A program made the translations under genes and the position numbers. From Leishmania panamensis (Eukaryota > Euglenozoa > Kinetoplastea > Trypanosomatida > Trypanosomatidae): a stretch of DNA of 64,000 nt. Within the stretch, counting starts at the first letter, position 1. Each line of letters opens with the position of its first letter. Under the pieces are notes generated by a model. The model worked only from the letters and a program-made list of their open reading frames with translations. It was not told the DNA's origin and made no database searches. Positions 50,452-60,290 of the stretch are shown here, one piece after another. The stretch covers positions 559,275 to 623,274 of the forward strand of contig NC_025862.1 in assembly GCF_000755165.1 (NCBI RefSeq), read 5' to 3'.

Positions 50452-51900
50452 ATGCTCGAGTTCCCGACTCTACAAGAGCGAGAGAGGCAGCCGGAGTGCC
50501 CACTTGAGTCTTCGTTGCCTTCGGCCCCCTTGGAGCAGGACACGCAGAAGTACTGCAGCACCAATCTTCCCGACCCCATCAATCTCGCGAAGAACTCCAA
50601 GGAGTCCAGCGACTCGGATTCTGTCATCAAAGTGACTCCGTTTCGCTTCGTTATTGTGGCGCTGTTTGCTGCCTTTGGCTTCATCAACCAAGTGCAGTAC
50701 GTCGCTTTTGCCTCGATTATTCGCGAGACGGAAGCTTATTTCGGTGTTAATGCTCTGGAGGTGAATCTCCTCAGCCTTTTAATCCCGATCATCTACGTAG
50801 TGGGTGTCGTGCCCGGCTGTTATTTGTACAATAAGGTAGGTCTGCGCTATGGCATGATCATCGGCGCTGGACTGAATGCCTTCGGATCGGTACTGAAGTT
50901 CATTGCTGTCTGGGTCCCCAAGTACGCTTTCCTCGTCGCTGCCCAGCTGTTCGTGGCGGGAGGACAGATTCTCTTCCTGAGTCTGCCCCCTCTCATCGCC
51001 GGCATTTGGTTCCCCCCGAAGGAGCGAACGATAGCTACGGCATTGGCGTCGTTGATGGGGTTTGCTGGCATGGCAGTCGGCATGTTCTACTCACCGCATG
51101 TTATTTTTTTGCCCGACCACAACACACGGAGGCAGTGGGCAGCGTCGATGGGGTTTCACTTTGGCTTTTCCCTGTTGGTGCTGCTTCTCATGATCGCTCT
51201 TGCCCGTGAGAAACCCAAGTATCGTCCGTCATTTACGTCTACCGAACACTACAAGATGCCGCTGCTCAAGTTCCTGAAGTTTCAGTTTCAGGACTTTAAT
51301 TTCGTTCTTCTTACCATCACTTTCGGTCTGATTACGGGCTTCCCTACGGCTCTCGTCGCTGTACTGGCTCAGGCCTTAGAACCCTTCGGCATTAACGAAG
51401 CCAAGTCGGGCATTCTCGCTTTTTCCGGCATTCTAAGCGGCTCCGCAAACTGCGCACTTGTTGGCTGCTTTGTGGATCGAACCCACTACTACAGGTACAC
51501 AACCCTGGCTCTCGTCGCGGTGTCGGTAGCGCTGTTACTTGTGGTGACTATTGTAACGAAGACGGCAAGTAACTCGGATGCGCTCACGATTTTTCTGTAC
51601 ATCATTGTCCCACTTCTCGCGTTCCTGGTGCTGCCAATTATACCAGTGGTGATGGAGCTGGCGGTAGAGCTGGCGTACCCCTGCCCGGAGACCGTCTCAT
51701 CTACCATCACTCTCGCTTCGATGTGCTTCTTTTCCTTTGTTGGCATGATTGTCTTCTCTTTCACTCTTGGCGACACACCAACCGTGGATAGGAGCTTCAA
51801 CGTTTTCCTCATCACATCCGTCGTGTCCACGCTTAGCGCTGTGCTACTGTTTTTTGTTAAGGAAAGGCTCCACCGGAAGGCCCAGGACGATGGCCTTTGA
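50452..51900 (+). CDS. FLVCRb: FLVCR-type heme/porphyrin transporter (MFS)
   Basis: 482 aa from ATG 50452. About 12 TM helices after a ~65-residue hydrophilic N-terminus; the first helix is 'RFVIVALFAAFGFINQVQYV'. FLVCR-family features seen: 'NLLSLLIPIIYVVGVVPGCYLY', 'GLRYGMIIGAGLNAFGSVLKF', 'QLFVAGGQILFLSLPPLIAG', followed by 'WFPPKERTIATALASLMGFA', a signature of MFS FLVCR proteins. The second half has 'ILAFSGILSGSANCALVGCF' and 'YPCPETVSSTITLASMCFF'. In Leishmania, FLVCRb has been described as a plasma-membrane heme/porphyrin importer, relevant because the parasite cannot make heme de novo. Symbol given by resemblance. Ferrochelatase lies ~8.4 kb downstream. Confidence 0.88.
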   Translation: MLEFPTLQERERQPECPLESSLPSAPLEQDTQKYCSTNLPDPINLAKNSKESSDSDSVIKVTPFRFVIVALFAAFGFINQVQYVAFASIIRETEAYFGVNALEVNLLSLLIPIIYVVGVVPGCYLYNKVGLRYGMIIGAGLNAFGSVLKFIAVWVPKYAFLVAAQLFVAGGQILFLSLPPLIAGIWFPPKERTIATALASLMGFAGMAVGMFYSPHVIFLPDHNTRRQWAASMGFHFGFSLLVLLLMIALAREKPKYRPSFTSTEHYKMPLLKFLKFQFQDFNFVLLTITFGLITGFPTALVAVLAQALEPFGINEAKSGILAFSGILSGSANCALVGCFVDRTHYYRYTTLALVAVSVALLLVVTIVTKTASNSDALTIFLYIIVPLLAFLVLPIIPVVMELAVELAYPCPETVSSTITLASMCFFSFVGMIVFSFTLGDTPTVDRSFNVFLITSVVSTLSAVLLFFVKERLHRKAQDDGL

Positions 51901-52227
51901 GGCGCCGCGAACTGGAGCGCATGCGGAAGGTTGCCAATGGGCCTGCCAAAGAAACGAACACCCTCTCCATTCCCGAGGGTACCATGCGAGCTCGAACTTC
52001 CTTTTTCGAGCCTCCCCCGTGCCGTCGTTCACAGTGTTGATTTTAGTTGAGCAGCGCGAGCCACAATGTGCGTCGCCCTTCCCAACGTGTTTTGTTTTGG
52101 TTGGCTGTCCCATGTGCGTCCCATGTGCCTCCTCCCCCCCTTCCTCCCCCTCCCCCCCCCACCTACGGGTCTAACTATGCCATGCTGCTGCTGCTGCTTT
52201 TCTTTTTATTACCGCTTCCTTGTTGCC
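51901..52227 (+). other. 3' UTR / spacer
   Basis: C-rich runs around 52125-52165 and a CTG run near 52182-52197. No gene. Confidence 0.5.
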
Positions 52228-52757
52228 CTCTCTGATGAGTAAGGGGTGGAGTGACACCTCAGTGCGCGGTGTTCGGTGTCTAGTGGCCCCACTCTGCGCG
52301 TGGGAAGCCATAAAGCCCCCCTACCCCTGCCAATACCAGGCCGCTTCTTGTGGTGACTGGGCCACGTGCCCGTGACGCAGAAAAGCTGCAATGTTGTGTC
52401 GCTACTGATGTCGGAGGTGTGGTGCTGGATGGCATGGTGTTGGGGCGATCTTCTACAGTGAACGTGTTTGTACCATCCACGTGATGGGCAGAATGTCAGC
52501 GTGACTCAAGCGTATCTCGCCCGGTCCTTACTGCCCTCTGATATGGTGCCATGAGCTCCTCCTCCCGGAGGGTCGCCCCAGGCGGCGGCCGGCCCGGCGG
52601 CAGCTGCTGGGAGACGACCTGCGAGGCGGTGGTGGGTAATCTTTGAGGCGGGAGTCGTGCTCAGGCCCCTGAGTCGGCGCACTCCTGTGCGACTTATCCA
52701 CCGCTGTTTCTCACCGGACGATGGGCCTGTGGCAGGCCGAGGTAGAGTGGCGCTGAG
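52228..52757 (+). mobile_element. SIDER-like retroposon, old degenerate copy 4
   Basis: Recognisably the same element as copies 1-3 in the same orientation and order (TGATG..GGGGTGG..TGACAC.CTCAG.GCGCGG; TGCCAATACC.GGCCGCTTCTTGTGGTGACTGGGCCA; CGTGATGGGC; TCTCGCCCGGTCCTTACTGCCC; GGCGGCCGGC; GAGTCGGCGCAC) but with many substitutions and small indels. Its decay contrasts with the near identity of the other three. It lies in the 3' spacer of the transporter gene. Confidence 0.65.
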
Positions 52758-53358
52758 CTCATTATATATCTAATAATAATCGGTCCTACTTGCTTCTCGT
52801 TTCCTTTATCTTGCTGGGTGCAGTTTTTACTCGATTACACTCCGAAGGTGAAAAGATAGATCGTATAGCATCACGTTATGACTGATAGCGAAAAGGAGTG
52901 TTGTCAAGCAACAGAAGAGGCTAGTGTGGTGCACGGTTCTCCGTGAAGTAGAGGGGATGCGAAGGAAGCCAAGAGTGACCTGCTCAGTACTGCATCGCTT
53001 ATGCTCCTTCCAAAGCGTTTTTTGTGCGCTCTTTTACGCACACTCGCGTGCCTTCGTTGCCAGTGTTCGCGAAGGTTGTGGGTTCTTCTGCGTCTCCACT
53101 TTTCGAAGCACGCAGTGACTAGCACCGCGATACCCACGTACTCGCGTTCGCTGTTTCATTGCGCTCATCAGTTCAACTGTTCATCCATCTTTGTTCTCCT
53201 CTTGCTGCCTTCCTCTGTGTTGAGTGATGTATTCATCGTAGTAGAACAGGGAATCGCGTGTGCCGCTCATCCTCTCCTTCTGCATGGGTTTTCGCCGGAG
53301 GGGCGATCAAGCGCCCACAGCCCTTTGACGCCCTCTCTTCCCTCCTCCCCCCTCCTGA
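52758..53358 (+). other. Spacer before the channel gene
   Basis: AT-rich patch at 52758-52880 (TATATATCTAATAATAAT), then T/C-rich sequence with tracts at 53155-53215 and 53335-53355. No gene. Confidence 0.45.
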
Positions 53359-55536
53359 ATGGTGACACCCACCATCACCGGCATTGCCTTCTGGAGTTTC
53401 CTTCTTCTGACCACCCTTCGTACTGGTACGTTTGAGAGATGGACCCCGAGGCCCACCCCACGCACACGCACGGATGGCGCTGTCCTCTTCTGTCTAAAAC
53501 CTGCGAATCCCCTACGCCGCGGTTGTTATCTGCTTGCCATGAGTCACCCGGTGCAGATTAGCTGGTTTCTGCTGGTGTGCCTCAGCACTGCGATAGCACT
53601 GACATTACAGCCCTGCCATGACACAAGCAGTGACGCCTATGCGACTCTCTATGCCCTACAAGTGGCCTGCCTCGCGCTCTTTTGGCGGCGCATGGTAGCA
53701 GAGGTTGTCGCCGGTGGGCTATTCCGCTGCAGCGACGCCGCTGTGAACAATTGGCGTCTGCCCTCTGGTGACTACAACGCCACTGTGATGGGCTACACCG
53801 GCTCGACGAGCGCTCTGCGAAAGGAGACGTGGTGGCAGGCAGCTTCCCGCTATGATGCTTTTTGGGCCGGCACTCTTGTCGGTGTGTGCCATGATGACGG
53901 TGAGCCACTGGAGAGATTACATGAACGATGCGATGGCGATCGCCAGTACAATAACGTTCTAGAGCCACCCTGGTTGCTACGTCATCCTTTTCATTGCCGT
54001 CCTACTGCTTATCCGCTTCCTCGATGTCCGTACAATCGAGGCAGTACTGGTGTCGGAGCTTCGTCGCACCATGATCGAGTCTCTGACTACGGCACCCTGC
54101 ACACTACAGCAGACCCGGTTTGTTCTCTCGCGCAAGTGAATCGGCTACATGACGCAGCTACAGTGTTTCCTTCCACCGTTACGCGCTGCTGCAAGTCGAC
54201 TATGCCACCGCATCCTCTCGGACCAACCGGCCCACTGGCCCACCCCCTCCTTCAGTTTTTTTTTGTGCAAACCATGCTCGTGATTACGCACGGATATCTA
54301 GCCTCCACTCACGCTGGCGACTCGCTGTGGCAGAAGGGCATGATTCTGGTGGTGGACTGCGTCGCGGAAGCGTTGAGCGGGGCGGAAGTGATGCTAGGAG
54401 TTGTGGCCTACGGTGTACGGTACCTGACTCGGGCGCCGTATATGGCTGATGTGATACTCTTCGCTTTCATGGTCGTTAGCGTAGCGTCGCCATTGCTGCG
54501 CTTCACGGGAGTGGTGGTCTTTGTGACGCTAATGAAGGGCGTCAGCACGGGCCTGGCGCTGCTGCCTGCAATACACCACATGCGAATGTTGCTTAGCTCT
54601 GGTGCAATTGCTCTTCTGATCCTCTTCACGTACGCAGTGGTGGACACGCTGCTTCTTGGCGACATTGCTACTGACGGCGTCTACCTGAGCGAAAAGCGCG
54701 ATTTCAGCACCGTCATTGGGCCGCTGCTTATGCTGGTGGATTGCGGCACCTTTGATCAATGGCACCTCGTCCTGCACGCATGCTATGACGGGGCCGCATG
54801 TCACGGGAATGCCTCAGCCCCGTGCGGACACACGTACAGCGCCGTGACTTTCTTCGTCTCCTTCATCGTCATTGCGAGCCTCATTGTAGGCCACCTCCAC
54901 TTCGCAACGATCGTGGCCACCTTCTCCGTGCCCCTCCTCATCGATGTCATTCAGTTCTTTATAGAGGCACGACGTGTCTGGCAGATGGGCGTTGGCGCCG
55001 ACCTGTGTGCATGTCACTTCGACACAGTTTTGACCGTACTCCCGCGTTTCTCAACGCGCCACACAGATGGCATTACCAGCGAGACGGCCAGCAAACCCGG
55101 CGTCATTGCGTTTCTTTCCTCTCTGCGCCTTCCCCTCGATGAGAACCTGGGAGTGCGCTACGACGACGTGCTTCGTGGTTTTGCGTACCGTAAGTACAAC
55201 ATGAATCTCGCTGAGAGCAGTGCCAATCCGTGCGCACGTGATCGACTAACATGCCTCACGGTTGGTGAACACTATGGTCAGCTGCTGCTTCAAAGGTACC
55301 GAGATGATGTGTCTCGTTTGGCGTACTTCAAAGTAGGCGGCCTGCACCTCTCTTTCACTGGAATGTCGGCGGCATCGCCTCCACATGACAGCGATGGAGA
55401 GCACAACGTGTTCCGTCGCCGCGAAGACGGCCTTCTGGTTCTCAAAGGTGCGCTGCCCATCCCTAGCTCCAACGCCTTTCTCTACACGTTCCCCGGCGAG
55501 AGCAATGACGGAGGTATTTTGCCCCCTACCTCGTAG
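53359..55536 (+). pseudogene. Voltage-gated-channel-like cation channel, two partial domains, frame-disrupted
   Basis: The frame from ATG 53359 is open for 725 codons but is probably not the true coding path. Its start carries 'NPLRRGCYLLAMSHPVQISW', typical of the first segment of Ca2+/Na+ channel domains, and its second half a channel domain: several TM helices from ~54255, a pore 'VDCGTFDQWHLVLHACYDG' and S6 'AVTFFVSFIVIASLIVGHL'. The putative S4 lacks the regular Arg/Lys array. Between 53882 and 54230 this frame is non-membranous and Cys/Pro-rich. In the +1 phase the same bases give a first pore loop (MMTVSHWRDYMNDAM, 53891-53935) and S6 (YVILFIAVLLLIRFLDV), with stops at 53960 (TAG) and 54137 (TGA). 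So at least two frame changes and two stops, plus no S3-S5 for domain I. Pseudogene or misassembled gene. Confidence 0.6.
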
Positions 55537-56153
55537 AAAAGAGGAAGCGGAAACATGGAGAGAGGGGGCAGCGAGGAGGCTCGGCATGAAGCGCTATGCG
55601 AATGTACATGTGTCTGTGCATAGCAGCGCACTGGGCAGTTTGAGCGCGCCTGTAAGGGGCGTCGGCCGCAACCAACGCGAAGAGATACCAATGACAACCA
55701 CAGGCGAATACACATTCGTAGTCGAAGAGATAGGGGCGATGGTGAAACGGAAACCGGGTGGAGAAGGGGAAGTGCGCCTTGCTCATCAGCAAAGGCCGCC
55801 TCGTGCACACATACTTGCCCTGATCTCGAGCCCGCCTTTAAAAGCGCCTCGGATGTGCATGTGGCAGCGCGCGTGCGCGTTCTTGTTGCTGACCGGCACA
55901 CCACTGCCGTGTGTGACCTCATCGGCTCTCTCCTCCCTTCTTTGTGCCTACCCTTCTTTTCTGTTTCTCTTGTCTTCTCGATTGTATCGCATTCCCTCGA
56001 TGAGGTGATGACGTCACAGCCGCCCCGCTGCAGCGTTCCGCGACAAAAGACGAGGCAGCGTAACGCTGGAATGAGAGCAGGACGATACACCTCGCGTACA
56101 CGCTCACTCCAACAGGTGTTTTTGTCGTTTGTGTTGCGCCGAACTCCTGGACA
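55537..56153 (+). other. Intergenic spacer and TBC gene leader
   Basis: Contains a pyrimidine tract at 55930-55985 (CTTTTCTGTTTCTCTTGTCT core) before AG at 56003-56004, the likely acceptor for the next gene. No gene. Confidence 0.5.
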
Positions 56154-57614
56154 ATGAATGATTTATCTTTCTTCGTATTGCAGCACCAGAAGCGAACCTT
56201 AACAGCGCAGCTCCTCCGCGACACGCTAGATTTTGCTAAACCACATGCCGAGGAGGGTGTTCTCTTCAGTTGGCGTTGGCACTTTTTTCTGGGCACCCTG
56301 CCGCTGCCAGCGGATGACGACGTGCAGCTTCTCGACTCTCGAGCCGCTTGCAAGCGATGGAGACAGCAATGGCAGGACGCAGCTCGTCGACTCGATCAGT
56401 CGATTCGCGAGATGCCACGCAAAACCGGCAAAACAATCAAATTTGGCGAGTCCAGTACTGACAGCGAAGATTCATCGGCGCCTCCTTCTGCCGTTGCTCC
56501 GATCACTGCGCTGGATACAAGTCGAGCTGAGAAGACAGTGAACCCACTCGCGCCCACCTCGGAGAGCTCCTACGCGCTACAGTATCAGGCGGACATGGTG
56601 CGGCAGGCGGTGGAGAGGGATATGAGCCGCCTCTGCTGGAATGTTCCCCCCTTTCACGACCAGGAATCGAAGGAGGTAGTAGCGGATATTCTGCTCAAGT
56701 ACAGTCTGATGGAGAACAGGGACTACATGCAGGGATTGCATGAGATTGTGGCGTTCCTCTACTATGCTTGTCATCGTGACAAGGCCGTGGGCGAACGTTT
56801 CGGGCGAGAGCACCCGGCGCTGCGCTCGGCCGCTTTCTTTGACTTGTTTGAGCTCGTCTACGCTGATCTGCCAGCTGCAGTGTATGTCCTCTTTCGGCGG
56901 ATCATGAGCGATGAAGACGGCGGCATATTCCTCGCCAAGTGGTACTACCTCCGTGATCAACGGAGTCAGAGTGGGGTGCTGTTGGCGTGCGAACGGGTGC
57001 AGCAAGACCTGCTCACACGCGTGGATCCGGGTCTGCAGCACTTGCTAGACGCCGTGTACGGCATTCAAAGCGTCGTGTATCTCGTGCGCTGGCTGCGCCT
57101 CCTCTTTTTGCGGGAGTTTCCGCTGGAACAATCGTTACGGGTCTGGACCGCGGTGTTCTGCGAGCGCTACGTTATTGTGGAGGAGCAGAAAGCCCCATTT
57201 GTACTGGACAACAGCATCGCTCTGTACTTCGCTGCGCAGATGCTCCGACATGTGCGCGACGAGTTGGTCATCGACGCTGGAGGTGCACTCCAGGTGCTAA
57301 TGAAGTACCCTCCCACCGATCATGTCGACGACATGCTGTACGCAGCTGCCATGAGTAACTGTGACTCACCTCTCTCTCGCCACGCGAAGGCGCCGCGGCT
57401 TATGGACCCGAAAGATGCACCCGTACTGCCGGCGGAGGTGACGTTGCACCAAGGCGAAGTACTGTCACGCGTTATTGGCAGCCTCGAACAGTACTGGGTG
57501 TGCGGCGCCAACGCAACAGCGCAACAGCAAGAGCTGACCACGGAGATGTACACCGAGTCCCTCGCCCGGCTTAAAAAGGTGCGCGACGTTTTGCTTTACG
57601 GCATGGGCGACTAA
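56154..57614 (+). CDS. TBC-domain Rab GTPase-activating protein (TBC1D5-like)
   Basis: 486 aa from ATG 56154 (GACAATGAAT). Speeds GTP hydrolysis by a Rab GTPase in membrane traffic. The TBC domain spans roughly res 30-375, interrupted by an acidic/Ser insert (~80-135). Catalytic features are present: the Arg-finger motif as 'VERDMSR' (Val153-Arg159) followed by LCW, and the Gln-finger motif as 'DYMQGLHEI' with Gln193. Further blocks: 'AFFDLFELVYADLPAAVYVL', 'VYGIQSVVYLVRWLRLLFLR' and 'EFPLEQSLRVWTAVF', the usual RWxRLLFxREF signature. TBC1D5-like is the closest recognised type because of the long insert before the Arg finger and that RW...LRLLF block. The Rab target is unknown. Confidence 0.9.
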   Translation: MNDLSFFVLQHQKRTLTAQLLRDTLDFAKPHAEEGVLFSWRWHFFLGTLPLPADDDVQLLDSRAACKRWRQQWQDAARRLDQSIREMPRKTGKTIKFGESSTDSEDSSAPPSAVAPITALDTSRAEKTVNPLAPTSESSYALQYQADMVRQAVERDMSRLCWNVPPFHDQESKEVVADILLKYSLMENRDYMQGLHEIVAFLYYACHRDKAVGERFGREHPALRSAAFFDLFELVYADLPAAVYVLFRRIMSDEDGGIFLAKWYYLRDQRSQSGVLLACERVQQDLLTRVDPGLQHLLDAVYGIQSVVYLVRWLRLLFLREFPLEQSLRVWTAVFCERYVIVEEQKAPFVLDNSIALYFAAQMLRHVRDELVIDAGGALQVLMKYPPTDHVDDMLYAAAMSNCDSPLSRHAKAPRLMDPKDAPVLPAEVTLHQGEVLSRVIGSLEQYWVCGANATAQQQELTTEMYTESLARLKKVRDVLLYGMGD

Positions 57615-58215
57615 GCTTCGGGCGTTCTTCTGGGTTGCTGTAGAGAAATGTGATAGAGCCCTTATGCATGCATACACTTGCATGAAGCGTGAGGCTTCCC
57701 TTAGCCACCTCTCCTAGTGGTTCCAGCATTGGTCGCTTTTTGGTCAGTCGCACGCGAAGGTGTTGATGCTCTACAGGCGGACATTTTTTTCCTTTGGAGA
57801 GAGACTACCGTTGTTTGCCGTACGCGCGCTGCTCCTGCGCGCCATCCGCTTGCAACTCAGGCGATGCCCCGCTGCGTCTTCCGCTGCTTCTTGACTGATA
57901 TGTTCGAGGCGCCCTCTCACATGATTACGTTTGTGAGTATTGGTGTCACGATGGGCGATGGCTCTTCCACCTCTTCCGTTTTGCCCTTGCCTGTTCACTG
58001 CCTCTCCCCACCACCGCCTCTTCATGCCACGCGCGAATATGCACGCACGACACCTCTGCCTTTTCGTTCTTTACGTGGTGCACTGCAGTCTCTACACTTA
58101 CGCGCTCTTCTCCATTCACTCAACCCTACCTCCCTTCCTACTTCCATCCGCTCCAAGCTCCACGCAATAAGAAGGCGCGAACGCAACTCACGAGCTCCAA
58201 CCACGCCCATAGCAC
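57615..58215 (+). other. Intergenic spacer
   Basis: T/C-rich, with a tract at 57960-58150. The 179-codon frame over 57717-58256 has no coding character. It ends at the start of the next decayed gene. Confidence 0.45.
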
Positions 58216-58930
58216 AACGCGAGAATGGCGCAGGAAGCGCCCAAGAAAAGCAGTGAGAGCCCGTGCTCAGTGACGGTACGTATTATGGTCGTAGTGGTGT
58301 AGCTCACCGACCTGCTCGCCATGTCCATCGGCACGCTGTAGAAAAAGCTCTTCCCGTTGCCGCCGTGTTCCCTGCAGAGCGGAGTGTCATTGAAGCCTGC
58401 CTGAAAGTAGCTGCTGCCCTCACGACCATTTCCCTCTTTGCCTTCGAAGCTGGCATTGCTTCGAAGCCCATGCTGGATCGAAAGTGTCTGTCAGGGAAGG
58501 TTGGGGTCATTCTCATCATCATGCTCCGCAACGTCACCATCTCGCTGCCCTGGGCTGTCCTGTATAGCATGTATCATAGCTCCCAGTGCCACCGCCGCTT
58601 CAAGGATCTTGGCCGCTAACACCCCAGCTTTTGCTTTCTTCATTGCCATCCTGCATGATGGAGGTCCTACCCTTCATCCTCATCTGCGCCGCGAAGCAGA
58701 GGCAGTGTGTTCTTCCATTCCTGTGCGAAGAGATGTTCAACTGTCTTTACGTTGTGCGCATACAGCGGTTTGCTAAGCTGCCATCGCGGGCAGAACTGGG
58801 TACTGTAGGGTTCTCCCTTTCCTCTACCTCTTTGCTCGGATCTGAATTTGAGGAGAGCAGGCTGCTTTACTTCTCTCCCCCTACCTGCCGCGCCTCACTA
58901 CCATATCTTCTGGTTCGCTTGTAAACGACT
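58216..58930 (+). pseudogene. Decayed multi-TM membrane protein gene
   Basis: A gene-like start (ATG near 58225: MAQEAPKKSSESPCSVTVRI) runs into TM-like residues 'VRIMVVVV', then stops within 26 codons. Further stretches in other frames are strongly hydrophobic and patterned: 'SVIEACLKVAAALTTISLFA', 'GKVGVILIIMLRNVTISLPW', 'SCMMEVLPFILICAAKQRQ', 'LCEEMFNCLYVVRIQRFAKL'. These look like TM helices of one protein broken by at least three lesions. The parent family is not recognised. It lies between the TBC gene and ferrochelatase. Confidence 0.45.
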
Positions 58931-59479
58931 GCGCGGTCTCCTATGCATGGCCGCGACCTATTGCTGGGCAGGCCTTCGTCTTTCGTCGTTGGGCAGAGAC
59001 GGATTGCGACATTTCCCTCCTCTTTTCTCGCTGTTCCTTATCCTGGTGTTCCCGATTGAGATCAGTGCTACCCCTCCCTTTGGGTGCGCCCACTGGTTGA
59101 CTTGCTTGTCCCCGCAAGCACGGCAGAGACGTTTCCTCGCATATCTTGTTTTCTCTATGAGTAAAACTTGGTGATTATATCGCAGCAACGTATGCGGCAC
59201 CTGCACAGATGTGTTGGGCAGAAATAAATACAGACACATGGCGAGACGAAAATAAGGCGGAGTCATTCTCCTCTTCCAGGTAGTCAGGGCGAACTGAACG
59301 CGAAAAACAAGAAAGGAGAAACAAAACGGACAAGCGACCAAGTAAATCCGTACTCTTCTCTCGCCAGGCGCATTCTTACTGTACATGGCACCGCCTGTCT
59401 TCCCACCCCAGGCTAAAAACTCGCCTGACCACTGACTCACGAAACAAATACGTGCGAGGAAAATTGTGAGCCCCGGAAG

Positions 59480-59883
59480 AATGTACCACTGCTCTGATAC
59501 CACTGTTGAGGACGCTGTAGCTCGTACTGATTCTCACCTTTGGCGATATGTTCCCTACAACTGCGCCAGGTCTGCTGTGTTTACCACTGCTGAAGGAATA
59601 GCGATACAAGCAGGTTTGGGCGCGCGCGTGCACATGGCTGCGTATGCCCTCGCTTTTGGCGTGATGTACCTCTCTTCATGTTCTTGTTCTAGTCTACATG
59701 CCTCGCGTGTGTGGCGCTGCGTCACGTGCCAAAAAGCGAATACGATCGCTTCAACGGCTCTCTGGCGCAGTGCTTGACCCATCACAGGGCCTCTTCTATC
59801 TCAAGGGCACGTGCAGACAATGCATGATTGCCGCAGGTGTTCTTCAGGCTATCCTGCGTCAGCAGTTCATCTCGGAGACGTGA
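59480..59883 (+). pseudogene. Decayed gene fragment with one hydrophobic segment
   Basis: Two overlapping + frames with coding-like text: 'SAVFTTAEGIAIQAGLGARV' then 'HMAAYALAFGVMYLSSC' (59573-59690), continued in another frame by 'RLSGAVLDPSQGLFYLKGTC' (from 59758) to the stop at 59883, while a third phase gives 'PKSEYDRFNGSLAQCL'. It may be the 3' part of the decayed gene starting near 58216, or a separate one. Low certainty; no family recognised. Confidence 0.3.
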
Positions 59884-60290
59884 GCATGCATGAAGAGCGA
59901 CACGAAAAACGATGGGTAGACGTATCGCAGACACGGAGAGCTGAACGGCGCGTTACGTTCCTGAGGAGCGCAGCATCACATCCACTCTTCCTTCTCGTAC
60001 TCCGTGAGCTTGCAAGCCTTTCTCACTTTCTCCTGCCAGTCACTCGAGGCAGCTTCACCTGCAGCCCCCTGCGTTTCTCTCCTCTTCATCCCTCACTTGG
60101 TGTGCCTCGTTGATCTGGCAGGTGCACGCGTGTGTTCGCTCCTCCCAACTCGAGAAAGCAACTCCCTTCCCTTCCCCACCGCCACAACGCATCCATTCAT
60201 TCCCCCAATCATCACCCAAACAGTTATCGTCCCTCCTTTATCTTTTCGTACGACTCACATCTTCACTTTCTCTTTTCGTTCCCTCACCCC
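59884..60290 (+). other. Ferrochelatase 5' leader region
   Basis: C/T-rich throughout. The strong tract at 60225-60285 directly abuts the ATG with no AG between, so the acceptor is probably AG near 60221-60222 (AAACAG) or upstream. Confidence 0.45.

Noticed and set aside
53882..54230. Middle part of the 725-codon channel frame as genuine protein
   Set aside because: It is Cys/His/Pro-rich and lacks membrane character, whereas the +1 phase holds a pore loop and S6.
57717..58256. 179-codon + frame before ferrochelatase
   Set aside because: No protein-like pattern; T/C-rich leader sequence.
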